Of a stretch of DNA of 64,000 nucleotides, positions 1-7,895 are shown one piece after another. The translations under genes and the position numbers were made by a program. How positions within the stretch are numbered: position 1 is the first letter of the stretch; each line of letters begins with the position of its first letter. Origin of the DNA: JABDGM01 sp963738665 (GTDB lineage Bacteria; Planctomycetota; Planctomycetia; Pirellulales; Lacipirellulaceae); the NCBI GenBank assembly GCA_963738665.1, contig CAVTXL010000016.1:1-64000 (forward strand). Reading direction: 5' to 3'. The notes under the pieces were generated by a model. It searched no databases. It was not told the DNA's origin and worked only from the letters and a program-made list of their open reading frames with translations.

Positions 1-352
1 CTGGGGACAGCCGCAATTCGCGCAAACCGGTCGGAATTCGGACTTGCCAAATTGGTCCAAACGGTGGGTGTCCCCGATCTCTCCTCGAGACGACTGGCTA
101 GGTCTTTCTCGTAGGACTCTCTCATTCCCAACTCCAAGCCGGTTTAACCCGGCGCTTTCGGTGGCCCCGTTGTCTTAGGGCGTTTGGGTGTTCCTTCCGG
201 GAAGTGCTGTCATGTTCAAATGCTGTCTCGTCGCAGCCGCAGTACCTGTTATGTATTCGATCGCGATCGCTGAGACGTCGCGGCAGGTCGACGAATTGGC
301 CCAGCCCCTCGTCGATGGCCAGGCCGTGGTCGGCTGCGTCGTCGGCATTGTC
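1..352. other. Gene-poor left edge with degraded IS66-flanking sequence
   Basis: No convincing complete gene. An ATG at 212 opens a short signal-peptide-like stretch (FKCCLVAAAVPVMYSIAIA) that runs in frame into the IS66 remnant; this is probably fortuitous or a chimera. The first 80 bases carry a GGGGACAG...TGTCCCC pair about 65 bases apart, loosely like the GGGGGACAG elements at 41.1 and 50.7 kb. Confidence 0.4.
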
Positions 353-640
353 GATAACGGCGCACTCAGTATCGACAACAATCTCAGTGTGCGGATGGTC
401 CGCCCCGTGGCGATCGGCCGCAAGAATTACCTGTTCCTGGGCAGCGAGCATGGCGGCAAGACTGCCGCCGTCCTCTACAGCATCATGGCCAGCGCCAGGG
501 CGAATCAGGTCGAGCCGTTCGCCTACGTGCGCGATCTTCTGACCCAGTTGTCACGCAACACGCCGCCGGCAGTCGCGGCGCTGCTTCCCGACGCTTGGCT
601 GGCGGCGCATCCGGAATCTCGCCCGTGCTGGTCGCGGTAG
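353..640 (+). pseudogene. IS66-family transposase, 3' terminal remnant
   Basis: The translated tail reads NGALSIDNNLSVRMVRPVA followed by IGRKNYLFLGSEHGGKTAAV and a CWSR ending. This is the hallmark C-terminus of IS66 DDE transposases, covering roughly the last 95 of about 500 residues. The block holding the catalytic glutamate is normally NNxxERxxRP; here it reads NNLSVRMVRP, so the glutamate is replaced by valine, a single-base change from GAG to GTG. There is no upstream catalytic core in any frame and no TnpA/TnpB accessory gene. It is a dead IS66 fragment. Family assignment is confident; the left boundary is approximate because homology fades upstream of NGALS. Confidence 0.85.
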
Positions 641-1169
641 CTGGGCGAACCCATGCCACATTGCCGAGAAGCTAATTTTCGACGAGTACTCGGTGTTTTG
701 TTTGAAGACATGAGATTAGACACACCGTTGTCCGAAGATTTGTCGGTAGATCGACTTATGGCGACGACTACCGGCAAACCAACGTATTTCGGCGTGTAGG
801 TCAATTCCCGTCGGCCCGACTTTCTGCCGAAATGAGCCCTTCTGACAAAGCATCACGGAGCGGTATCTGCTTCCGCGGCTCATGGTTGCGGCGCTCACCA
901 CAAGCCTCCATCGACTATCCTTGGCGAGAGTGCTTGGCACGACTCTTTGGCTGCCCCCCAGACAAATGACTTGCGGAGGGCCAAGAATCCGGCCTCGCGG
1001 AAAAAACTTGCGTGTCGGGTTCGCGGGGAGTAGAACTAGGGCGGTAATCGAGATCAGGGGAAGAAGGCTAGAGATACAGAGGCGTTTTTCGCGGCCGTTG
1101 CTAATGAACACGACAAGCTGAGACTGGAAACCTGGATACTTCGTCGTTCGACTTCCGGGAGGCTGAGAA
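641..1169. other. Intergenic region, no gene recognised
   Basis: About 530 bases between the IS66 remnant and the first PEP-CTERM gene. Open frames here show no signal peptide, domain or codon pattern that supports a gene. A GGGAGG ribosome binding site lies just before the downstream ATG at 1170. Confidence 0.5.
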
Positions 1170-3188
1170 ATGCATTGCCCAGCGCGAGTATCTGTCTCTC
1201 ATGTTCTTTTGATTGCCGTACTTCCGGCCCTGCTCTTTCTCGGCGTAGCCGTAGAAGCAGTCGCCGCACCGGTCTATTCGGCAAATCTGACAAATGCGAT
1301 GTTTGTTCAGAATGGTCCGAGCCCCGTTTTCTTGTCGAGCAGCCAAGATCAATCCCAAGGGCGCCACGCAGAAGGCCGGGTCTCGTCCGGCTCCGTGCTC
1401 GCTACGTCGCTCTTAACCTCCAAGGGTATCAGCGGTTTTAATAACGGGATTGTTACAGACTACAGCGCGATCCTCGCGTCATCGCATGACGACATCATCG
1501 TCACCGGTCCACCAGCGGCTTCCATCCCTGTCACGCTTCACGTGCCGTTTTACGCGACCTTCACTCAGTCGTGGGATGCGTTGGATTTGCCCGATTCTGG
1601 CTTCACTGACTACTCGTCCCTGAGTCAAGGGGCGTATTTCTATGCGCAGCTTGCCTCTCCCAGCTTCGGCATTACGCGCGGACAATTCGATCTCGGACTC
1701 AACGACCAGGCTGATCTTGTGTCAGAGGCAATCACGCCATTCAATAACGGAATTCCGACTCCGGCGGCGATCCAGGCCGGACCAAGTCCGGGGCCGCCAT
1801 CGATCGAGACCATCGGCGGGATTTCAATTTTTCGCAACATTTCGCTCGACGCGAAGGGATTCTTGTACCTCTACCGGGTACAGACACCCGTTACTTCCCA
1901 AACAGGCATCTTCGGACCAGGCGCCGGCTTCCACTACGACGATGTTGTCGTCCTCAACGGCGAAATGGTCTTGCCGGGAATCGCCCAGGTCGGAGTGCCG
2001 ATGACGCTCGACTTGGCACACACTTCCCGTTCCATCGCCTCCGGCGGATTCCAACTGGCGTCGGCTGGCAGGCTCAATACGCTCAATAATTTCGGCATGT
2101 CGCACGGCGGTGCATACTTCGATTTGCCCGCCGGCTATTCTGTAGATTCTGTCTCGCTGGGCGTGGTCGGTAATTCGGTCACCTCGCTCGAGGGCGATCT
2201 CACAATTAGGAACGATCCGAGTGCGACAACCATCAATATCGGCTCTTTGACTACTGTGAGCGGCAGCGTCGATCTCAGCGACAACACGGCTGCGACAACT
2301 ATCGGTCTGGGATCCCTAACCACTGTAAGCGGCAGCGCGAATGTCAGTGGCAACACGTCGGCAACGCAAATCAGTCTCGGTTCCCTGACTACAGTAAGCG
2401 GTAGTGTGGACATCAGCCACAATGGTTCGGCGGCGGTTAGTTTGGGATCAATCATGACCGTGAGCGGGAGCGCGAATATCGAGACGACCGGCAGCGGCAC
2501 CTTTGACATGGGACAGGGATCGGTCGCTGGCAGCATCGACCTCACCGCCATTGGCTACGACGAAGTCGACGCCATGACGGCCGCGGGCCAAACCGATGTC
2601 ACGATGATCAACGGCGCTGCGAAGATGGAAATGGTCGTGCCGGAGGGGGCCTTCCCGGTCGGGGAGCATGTGCCGTTTAGCGTCAAACAGCTCGCCGCCG
2701 ATCCAGCCGACTCTTGGGGCCAGGACCCGATCTCCACCTTGGCCCAATATCAATTCGATTTCGCCATCACGACGCTCGGCCAGGATGCTACGCTCAACTT
2801 CGCGATCGACCTGCCAGCGCTTGGCCCGGAAGCGCAGTCGGCACTGTTGGACCTGCTCCACGCCAACACGCTGCTGACCCTCGCGGTGCTGGGCGATGAT
2901 CCGAATGCCCAATTGCAAACGTTCGATGTCTGCGGCGCCGGCGCCGATCCAACGAGCGGCTGCATCGCCGTCCGCTGGCTCGATACGAATGGCGCCGAAC
3001 TCGTACCCTACGGTGCTATCGATCCGGCCATGCTACGATTCGAAGCGCTGGTCGGCCACTTCTCGACCTACAGCATCGTCGCCGTCAAAGCCGTCCCCGA
3101 GCCGCCGACGCTTGTGATGCTCCTCTTGGGAATGTTGGCGACGTTCCCTCGCCGACGCGCAACGGTCTCTAAACTCGTGTGTGCCTGA
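1170..3188 (+). CDS. Secreted PEP-CTERM protein with receptor-L-like repeats
   Basis: A 672-residue exported protein of unknown function. It has an N-terminal signal peptide (residues about 1-32, ending in AVAA). The long beta-rich body includes residues about 358-440 with three and a half near-identical 22-23-residue repeats of the type GSLTTVSGSVDLSDNTAATT, resembling the alternating L-V-G-L-I pattern of receptor L domains. The C-terminus is a PEP-CTERM sorting signal (VPEPPTLVMLLLGML then PRRR). In PEP-CTERM bacteria such proteins are processed by an exosortase and become surface or matrix components; no exosortase gene is in this window. The start is chosen for the GGGAGG site 9 bases upstream. 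A direct repeat that recurs at 3695 follows the stop codon. Confidence 0.82.
   Translation: MHCPARVSVSHVLLIAVLPALLFLGVAVEAVAAPVYSANLTNAMFVQNGPSPVFLSSSQDQSQGRHAEGRVSSGSVLATSLLTSKGISGFNNGIVTDYSAILASSHDDIIVTGPPAASIPVTLHVPFYATFTQSWDALDLPDSGFTDYSSLSQGAYFYAQLASPSFGITRGQFDLGLNDQADLVSEAITPFNNGIPTPAAIQAGPSPGPPSIETIGGISIFRNISLDAKGFLYLYRVQTPVTSQTGIFGPGAGFHYDDVVVLNGEMVLPGIAQVGVPMTLDLAHTSRSIASGGFQLASAGRLNTLNNFGMSHGGAYFDLPAGYSVDSVSLGVVGNSVTSLEGDLTIRNDPSATTINIGSLTTVSGSVDLSDNTAATTIGLGSLTTVSGSANVSGNTSATQISLGSLTTVSGSVDISHNGSAAVSLGSIMTVSGSANIETTGSGTFDMGQGSVAGSIDLTAIGYDEVDAMTAAGQTDVTMINGAAKMEMVVPEGAFPVGEHVPFSVKQLAADPADSWGQDPISTLAQYQFDFAITTLGQDATLNFAIDLPALGPEAQSALLDLLHANTLLTLAVLGDDPNAQLQTFDVCGAGADPTSGCIAVRWLDTNGAELVPYGAIDPAMLRFEALVGHFSTYSIVAVKAVPEPPTLVMLLLGMLATFPRRRATVSKLVCA
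2241..2470 (+). repeat. In-gene tandem repeat, 69-bp unit
   Basis: Units at 2241-2309 (69 bp), 2310-2378 (69 bp), 2379-2444 (66 bp) and a partial unit from 2445 encode successive GS(L/I)xTVSGSxxxS repeats of the PEP-CTERM protein. Unit length is a multiple of three, so copy number could change without breaking the frame. Confidence 0.85.
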
Positions 3189-3204
3189 AAGGTGCCGAAA
3201 AAGG

Positions 3205-3279
3205 ACCGTTTTAGAAACGGTGCTGGATCTGGCTGCTCGTAGCGAGGGTTGAGACCGTGTGGATCGTGGAACGCTTACA
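3205..3279. repeat. Direct repeat, copy 1
   Basis: Begins with the near-palindrome CCGTTTTAGAAACGG and continues through GTGCTGGATCT to CGTGGAACGCTTACA. It matches 3695-3778, which carries an extra 9 bases (CTCAAAATC) after GGATCT. It lies just after the stop of the 1170-3188 gene. The short CCGTTT/AAACGG hairpin could act as a terminator. Confidence 0.8.
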
Positions 3280-3678
3280 CCGTTCTCGATCGAGCCCGAT
3301 TACATCGAGCTGGGCTACTTCGATCTGTTATCGAGCACCGGCGGCGCGATCGGGTCGCTGGCGGGCCTCGTGACCTTTTCCAGTCCGCTTCCGGGTGACT
3401 ACAACCAAAATGGCATCGTCGACGCGGCCGACTACACAGTGTGGCGCAACAATCTCGGCGGCAGCACCTCGTTGCCCAATGATGACACGCCCGGCGTCGG
3501 CCAGGACGACTATGCCCGCTGGCGCACCCACTTCGGCCAGACCGCCGGCAACGGTTCGGGTGCCAATGCGAATGCGGCCGTGCCCGAGCCGGCGACTTTG
3601 GCCCTGCTGATGCTGGCAGCGGCCTACGTTTGTAAACAACGGCTCGGTCGCACGTATCAGAAACTCGATCGCGTGTGA
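3259..3678 (+). pseudogene. Dockerin-like repeat plus PEP-CTERM tail, truncated gene
   Basis: A 139-residue frame holding only the C-terminal end of a secreted protein: a calcium-binding dockerin-type pair (GDYNQNGIVDAADYTVWRNN, then QDDYARWRTHFGQ) and a PEP-CTERM anchor (VPEPATLALLMLAAAYV). A signal peptide is absent and a TGA stop directly precedes the only possible GTG start. The catalytic or structural N-terminal part is therefore missing. The 3' flank repeats the 3' flank of the preceding PEP-CTERM gene, so the segment may have arisen by duplication or recombination between paralogous gene ends. It may still be translated as a short orphan tail. Confidence 0.65.
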
Positions 3679-3694
3679 CACTCGTCAACAATCC

Positions 3695-3778
3695 ACCGTT
3701 TTGGAAACGGTGCTGGATCTCTCAAAATCGGCTGCACGCAGCGAGCGTTGTGACCGTGTGGTTCGTGAAACGCTTACT
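3695..3778. repeat. Direct repeat, copy 2
   Basis: Contains CCACCGTTTTGGAAACGG, GTGCTGGATCT, a 9-base insert, then GGCTGCACGCAGCGAGCGTT and CGTGAAACGCTTACT. It is the partner of 3205-3279 and lies immediately after the stop of the truncated dockerin gene. The two copies bracket that gene. Confidence 0.8.
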
Positions 3779-3800
3779 GAACTGTGGCCTGGAAAATAAG

Positions 3801-3831
3801 AAAGGCCCCGGGTCTTTCGACCCGAGCCTTC
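3801..3831 (-). terminator. Rho-independent terminator-like hairpin
   Basis: AAGGC-CCCGGGTC, loop TTTC, then GACCCGAGCCTT. On the minus strand the stem is followed by CTTTCTTATTTTCC, a U-rich tail, so it fits termination of the short minus-strand gene ending at 3853. On the plus strand the tail is poor. Confidence 0.6.
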
Positions 3832-3852
3832 CGGTAATTCACTGCGATAGAA

Positions 3853-4041
3853 CTAGTCGTAATCGTTCACACCCTGGGGAGTAGTGACGGCGTCGGGGCG
3901 GGGGGGCGGGGGGGCGGGGGACATCCACAATTTGACGAAACTCGCGGGATTTGCGGGCGATTCTTTCTCGCGATCCGCTTGACACGCTATGGAACGCGTG
4001 TACACTACGGCCATCGTCGTCGTTTTTTGGCCCAACTGCAT
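3853..4041 (-). CDS. Small hypothetical protein, 62 residues
   Basis: Reading frame from an ATG with an AGGGA-type site upstream (GGCAGGGAACTCAATG), ending 21 bases before a strong minus-strand terminator. The product has a proline-rich stretch (MSPAPPPPRPDAVTTPQG) and no recognised domain. A second in-frame ATG at residue 10 (MAVVYTRS) is possible. Support comes from the site-ORF-terminator arrangement only; function unknown. Confidence 0.4.
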   Translation of the reverse strand: MQLGQKTTTMAVVYTRSIACQADREKESPANPASFVKLWMSPAPPPPRPDAVTTPQGVNDYD

Positions 4042-4152
4042 TGAGTTCCCTGCCGGAGTTTGCCGTCATGGGCCGTCTCGCCCGCGCTGAGCTATTCCAC
4101 CCGGCCGAAGTGGCCGTCGGGCATGTCCGGCAGTGCGGCCATGGAAGAATAG

Positions 4153-4518
4153 GTGCGCAAGTTGATCTATCTCGTGGGAACTGCGATTGCCTGGCACATG
4201 AGTGTGTCGACTGTCTTGGCTGCGCCGACTTCGCCCGTCGGCCGTTCAACCGATGCCGGCATTCGCCAGATGACCGACGGGCTCGCGCCAGAGGAATTGC
4301 AGCGATTGGAAGAATTTCGCACGAAGTACGCCGCGCAAAGGGAGTTTTACACGCGGCTGGAAGCGATCCTCCGAAGGTCGCGGTATCCACAACTCGTTTC
4401 GCAGGACAATCCGGAAGGGCGCGAGACGGTGAAGCTGGGACGGGGAGCCCATCTGTCGAGCCCAAAGAGACGCCTAGATTCCCTGGAATTGCATTTTCGA
4501 CCCACTAAAAACTCGTGA
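4153..4518 (+). CDS. Small secreted hypothetical protein
   Basis: Starts at a GTG preceded by GGAAGAA. Residues 1-24 form a clear signal peptide (RKLIYLVGTAIAWHMSVSTV then LAAP). The mature part has a charged helix (EELQRLEEFRTKYAAQREF). After about residue 85 the composition becomes arginine- and serine-rich and looks like an out-of-frame extension, so a frameshift or a shorter true protein is possible. Not recognised as any family. It is followed closely by the metzincin gene at 4582 and could be co-transcribed. Confidence 0.5.
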   Translation: MRKLIYLVGTAIAWHMSVSTVLAAPTSPVGRSTDAGIRQMTDGLAPEELQRLEEFRTKYAAQREFYTRLEAILRRSRYPQLVSQDNPEGRETVKLGRGAHLSSPKRRLDSLELHFRPTKNS

Positions 4519-4581
4519 AGAACCCTCAAATTCAACTTGGGTCAATCCAGGGCGTGGCCAGTGCGGGAACAGGGTTTGTCC

Positions 4582-5625
4582 ATGGCGTCAACGAGCGGGA
4601 GCAAGATTTGCGCACTGGTGGCGCTCGTCGCCTGCTGGGCGTTGCCGACTCTGGCTGGGGCCGAGCTGATTGTCAATCCGCCGCGGCCGATCAGGCAGCG
4701 TGTCACGGTGCAAATCATCCAGACGGCGCTGGATAATGGCACCTCGCCCGCCACGCTGTTCGGCGATGCGACACAAGCCGCCGACATTCGGGCCGGTGTC
4801 GACACCATTTGGGCTCAGGCGGGTATCGATATTGAGTTCTTGCCCAACATCACACGGTTTAACGACACGTTTGCGTATCAGGGCAACGGCGGCGCGCGGC
4901 CGTCGAGCGACTTGGGAACGATCTTGTCGAACGCCAGCGCCATCATGAATCCGCAGCCCTCGGTGATCAACGAGTTTTTCGTGAACATCGTGCCCGGCTT
5001 CTCCTTCACCAGCGAAAACACGGCCAACGGCATCGGCAACATCGGCCGCGACGGCACAGCACAATTCGTGGGTGACACCTTGTTGACCTTCGCCTCGGGC
5101 CGCGATGTGATTGCGGGCGTCGTCGCCCATGAAATCGGCCACGTGCTTGGACTCAAGCACGCGACCAGCGGTGCGGCAAACCTGATGAGCCCGCAGGGAA
5201 CGTCGGAGCAGTTGACCACCGAGCAGATCAACGACATCTTTCGCACTAGCTTTCTCAACGATTCTGTGGCGTTCATTCCCTCCGGCGGAACCGGGTTCCC
5301 GCAGCCGCTGCCGCCGTCGCTCGTCGGCGATTACAACGGCGACCGGGTTGTTAATGCGGCCGATTACACGGTGTGGCGCAACACGCTCGGCTCGCGGTCG
5401 AATCTGGCCGCGGACGGGAATCGGAACCAGCTCGTCGACATGGGCGATTTCAACGTCTGGAGGTACAATTTCGGCCACACTGCGGCGGCGGGCGGACCCG
5501 CCGAGCAAGCGATCCCGGAACCGGCGTCGGTTGTCATTTCACTGGTCGCGATTGCACTTGCGATGTGCCCACATCGGCCCCGCCGACGCTGGTCCTCACG
5601 CTGCTCGGCCGGTATGCTGTGGTGA
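4582..5625 (+). CDS. Secreted metzincin-type metalloprotease with dockerin-like repeats and PEP-CTERM tail
   Basis: A 347-residue exported protein. It has a signal peptide (residues 1-28, CALVALVACWALPTLAGA). The zinc-binding signature HEIGHVLGLKH has the metzincin HExxHxxGxxH form with three zinc-ligand histidines and is followed by a methionine-turn candidate (NLMSPQG). A dockerin-type calcium-repeat pair follows (GDYNGDRVVNAADYTVWRN, then DMGDFNVWRYNFGH), and then a PEP-CTERM anchor (IPEPASVVISLVAIALAM). A longer TTG start at 4537 is open, but the ATG at 4582 puts the signal peptide at the true N-terminus. The protease is expected to act outside the cytoplasm; its substrate is unknown. Confidence 0.82.
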   Translation: MASTSGSKICALVALVACWALPTLAGAELIVNPPRPIRQRVTVQIIQTALDNGTSPATLFGDATQAADIRAGVDTIWAQAGIDIEFLPNITRFNDTFAYQGNGGARPSSDLGTILSNASAIMNPQPSVINEFFVNIVPGFSFTSENTANGIGNIGRDGTAQFVGDTLLTFASGRDVIAGVVAHEIGHVLGLKHATSGAANLMSPQGTSEQLTTEQINDIFRTSFLNDSVAFIPSGGTGFPQPLPPSLVGDYNGDRVVNAADYTVWRNTLGSRSNLAADGNRNQLVDMGDFNVWRYNFGHTAAAGGPAEQAIPEPASVVISLVAIALAMCPHRPRRRWSSRCSAGMLW

Positions 5626-5668
5626 GTCGTCGGCAAACGCGGCGTCACGAAATTCAGCTTGGGCGGCC

Positions 5669-6073
5669 ATGACAGCACAACAGCGCGAAGTTCCCGTGTT
5701 TGACGGACCGGATGCACTCATCACGGCCGTCGCCCAAGACGCGGCGAGCGGCGAGGTGCTGATGGTTGCGCACATGAATCGGGCGGCGTGGGAAGAGACG
5801 CTAGCCACCGGCCAGGCGGTGTACTTCAGCCGCAGCCGCAAACGCCAGTGGCGCAAAGGAGAGGAGAGCGGCAACGTTCAAAACGTTCGGGCGGTATACG
5901 TCGATTGCGATGGCGATGCGGTGCTCCTCAAGGTGGAGCAAGTCGGCGGGGCCGCTTGCCACGAAGGCTTCCCGTCATGTTTCTTTCGACAAGTGCTCCC
6001 GGCCGGTCTGAAAGTTGTCGCCCAGCGGGTGTTTAATCCGGCCGATGTGTATGAGAAGACTGGCAGGGAGTAA
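5669..6073 (+). CDS. hisI: Phosphoribosyl-AMP cyclohydrolase
   Basis: A 134-residue cytoplasmic enzyme of histidine biosynthesis that opens the purine ring of phosphoribosyl-AMP to give ProFAR. Family blocks are clear: EVLMVAHMN, GQAVYFSRSRKRQWRKGEES and the metal-binding VDCDGDAVLLKVEQ. The zinc-ligand cysteines sit in ACHEGFPSCFFR. It is a stand-alone HisI with no HisE domain. The start is the ATG at 5669, 43 bases after the metalloprotease stop; the longer frame upstream is only the antiphase of that gene. No other his gene is nearby. Confidence 0.92.
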   Translation: MTAQQREVPVFDGPDALITAVAQDAASGEVLMVAHMNRAAWEETLATGQAVYFSRSRKRQWRKGEESGNVQNVRAVYVDCDGDAVLLKVEQVGGAACHEGFPSCFFRQVLPAGLKVVAQRVFNPADVYEKTGRE

Positions 6074-6208
6074 GTGAGGAGCAGCAGAGCTGTAGAACCG
6101 TGGTGCCGGAGCAGCTTGGTTGCAGCGATACAGTTGCATCAAACCGCAGCGTGTTTTGCGGTCGCTCAGTGAACTTGAATACGTAGCTTGAGAAGGGAAG
6201 TGCCGACG

Positions 6209-6671
6209 ATGGGTCACGAAGCGCGGTTGATCGAATTGAGTCTGGAACTCCCCCCACCCTCGAAGTCGATCGGCCTGTATCGCTCGATCGTGATCGCCGA
6301 TCGCTACGCGTATTTGTCAGGCCACGGGCCCCTGCGGGCCGACGGCACGGTGACGTGCGGCCGGCTGGGCGAAGACCTCGACGTTGCCGCCGGCTATGAA
6401 GCGTCGCGCCGCGCCGCCACGGCGACTCTGTCAACGCTCCGCACCCAATTCGGTAGCCTGGATTCGGTCCGGCGGATCATCAAAACGACGGCCTATGTCA
6501 ACGCCACGCCCGAGTTCAAGGAACACCCAGCCGTGGTCAACGGGTTCAGCGAGTTGATCCGCGACGTATTTGGCACCGACAACGGCGTCGGCGCCCGCAG
6601 TGCAGTTGGGCGTCCCGTCGCTACCCGCCGGCTGGGCCGTCGAGATTGAAACGATCTTCGAACTAGCGTGA
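6209..6671 (+). CDS. RidA/YjgF-family protein (frame broken near 6611)
   Basis: RidA-fold enamine/imine deaminase-like protein of about 153 residues, a cytoplasmic trimer that removes reactive imine intermediates. Conserved blocks: YAYLSGHGPLRADG, IIKTTAYVN, and GTDNGVGARSAVG. After that last block the open frame goes astray, but the +1 frame continues with VPSLPAGWAVEIETIFELA and a stop at 6671, the expected ending. One extra base (the C after GTTGGG near 6611) explains this. The ATG at 6209 is chosen over an upstream TTG because AAGGGAAG lies 10 bases ahead. Confidence 0.85.
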
Positions 6672-6804
6672 GGTTCACCGACCTAGCGCCGTTCGACGAT
6701 TGTCATGTCCAGTCGTAATCAACCGGCGAGGACATCGACTGCGGAATGCACTCTCGGAACCTGCTGCGGCCAGGCAAGAAGCCCGAGCAATTCGCCCAAT
6801 TGTT

Positions 6805-7644
6805 CTAAACCGCACACTTCTGGGGCGCCAAACACAACTCTGGCGGCACGACCGGAGACGGCTCTGCGCTGCCGCACAGGTAGGTCCTGTTTTCACCCAG
6901 CCGCTTGGCTTTTGCAAGCGCCGACTGCAGTCCGCTGACGGCCTGTCGCGCCGCCGCGCCGAGCATCACCTGCGACAGCGCACAGGTAACGGTGGCGTGC
7001 ATGCTGCGGTCGTCGGCGATAAACTCCGTGGCTTCAATCGACTGCCGCACAATCTCAGCTCGCTGCGTCGCCTCCGACTCATCGTCGCCAGGCAAGAGCA
7101 ATGCAAAACGCCGGTCGGCAATCCGCGACAAAGTCTGCGCGCCAGTGAGTAATCCCCGGACCGTTTCAGCGATGCCCGCCAGCAGCCGGTCGTCTTCCAC
7201 GTCGCCGCTGCCACTGCTGAAATCCAGTTCCATCAGCGCGACCGACGTCGGCCGGCCGGTCTCTACCCCCTCGGCTGTGATCTCGCTCAGAAGTTGATCG
7301 ACGTGGTCGAGCGTAACCAGGCCCAAATTCTGCGCGATCGGCGCGGCGGCCGGCGTCGCCGAGTTCGATGCCGCGTCGGCGATCGTTGCGGCCGGCTTCA
7401 GCGCGCCGGCGGGTGTCACCTCGGCCTGGACGGGTAAGACAGTAAGCGGCATCGCGAAATGAGCTTCGGTCGGCGGCCGGTCTACGGCAGGCAGCGAGGC
7501 AGAGGAGTGATTCGCGCTCTGGGTGCCACGCTTCGCCTGGTCTCCTGTGGCTTGGCCGCCGCCCGATTCGCCGTGAAGATGGACGGCCAGCGCATAGCCC
7601 AAACCAAGGTTCAAAATCGCGATGAACGTGATGTAGCCGAGCAT
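6805..7644 (-). CDS. Membrane-anchored protein with degenerate GGDEF-like domain
   Basis: A 279-residue protein. Residues 3-22 form one membrane anchor (GYITFIAILNLGLGYALAV). A low-complexity linker to about residue 110 follows, then a domain with the layout of a diguanylate cyclase: VALMELDF, LLAGIAETVRGLL and SRIADRRFALLLPGDDE, ending in LAKAKRLGENRTYL. The active-site GGDEF position reads ADRRF, so catalysis is not expected; a role as a c-di-GMP-independent sensor or scaffold is inferred. It is transcribed away from ridA, with its stop 133 bases from it. Confidence 0.6.
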   Translation of the reverse strand: MLGYITFIAILNLGLGYALAVHLHGESGGGQATGDQAKRGTQSANHSSASLPAVDRPPTEAHFAMPLTVLPVQAEVTPAGALKPAATIADAASNSATPAAAPIAQNLGLVTLDHVDQLLSEITAEGVETGRPTSVALMELDFSSGSGDVEDDRLLAGIAETVRGLLTGAQTLSRIADRRFALLLPGDDESEATQRAEIVRQSIEATEFIADDRSMHATVTCALSQVMLGAAARQAVSGLQSALAKAKRLGENRTYLCGSAEPSPVVPPELCLAPQKCAV

Positions 7645-7895
7645 GAAAAAACCGCCAAGTGCGTGGGGCCGAAGTGCGGAAACAATTCTAGGCTACGTCA
7701 CACTTGGCCGGAAAGCGCGCCGCTCCGTAGCCCTTGCCGGGAGGCGGCTGCTGACAAAAGATGCCAAAGCTGCAGCAGACTGCCGCAAAGCGGTTATAAC
7801 GATTCCGACGGCCGGACCGGCGGAACGTTTCATTGCGTCGCCCTGCCGACATGGCCGGTGAAAGCCAGCCTCTCGTGCGGAGCGCGACGGCCGAG

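Noticed and set aside
188..352. Signal-peptide-like start fused to the IS66 tail
   Set aside because: Hydrophobicity fits an export signal, but there is no sign of a real gene beyond it; probably chance or a chimera produced by the insertion.
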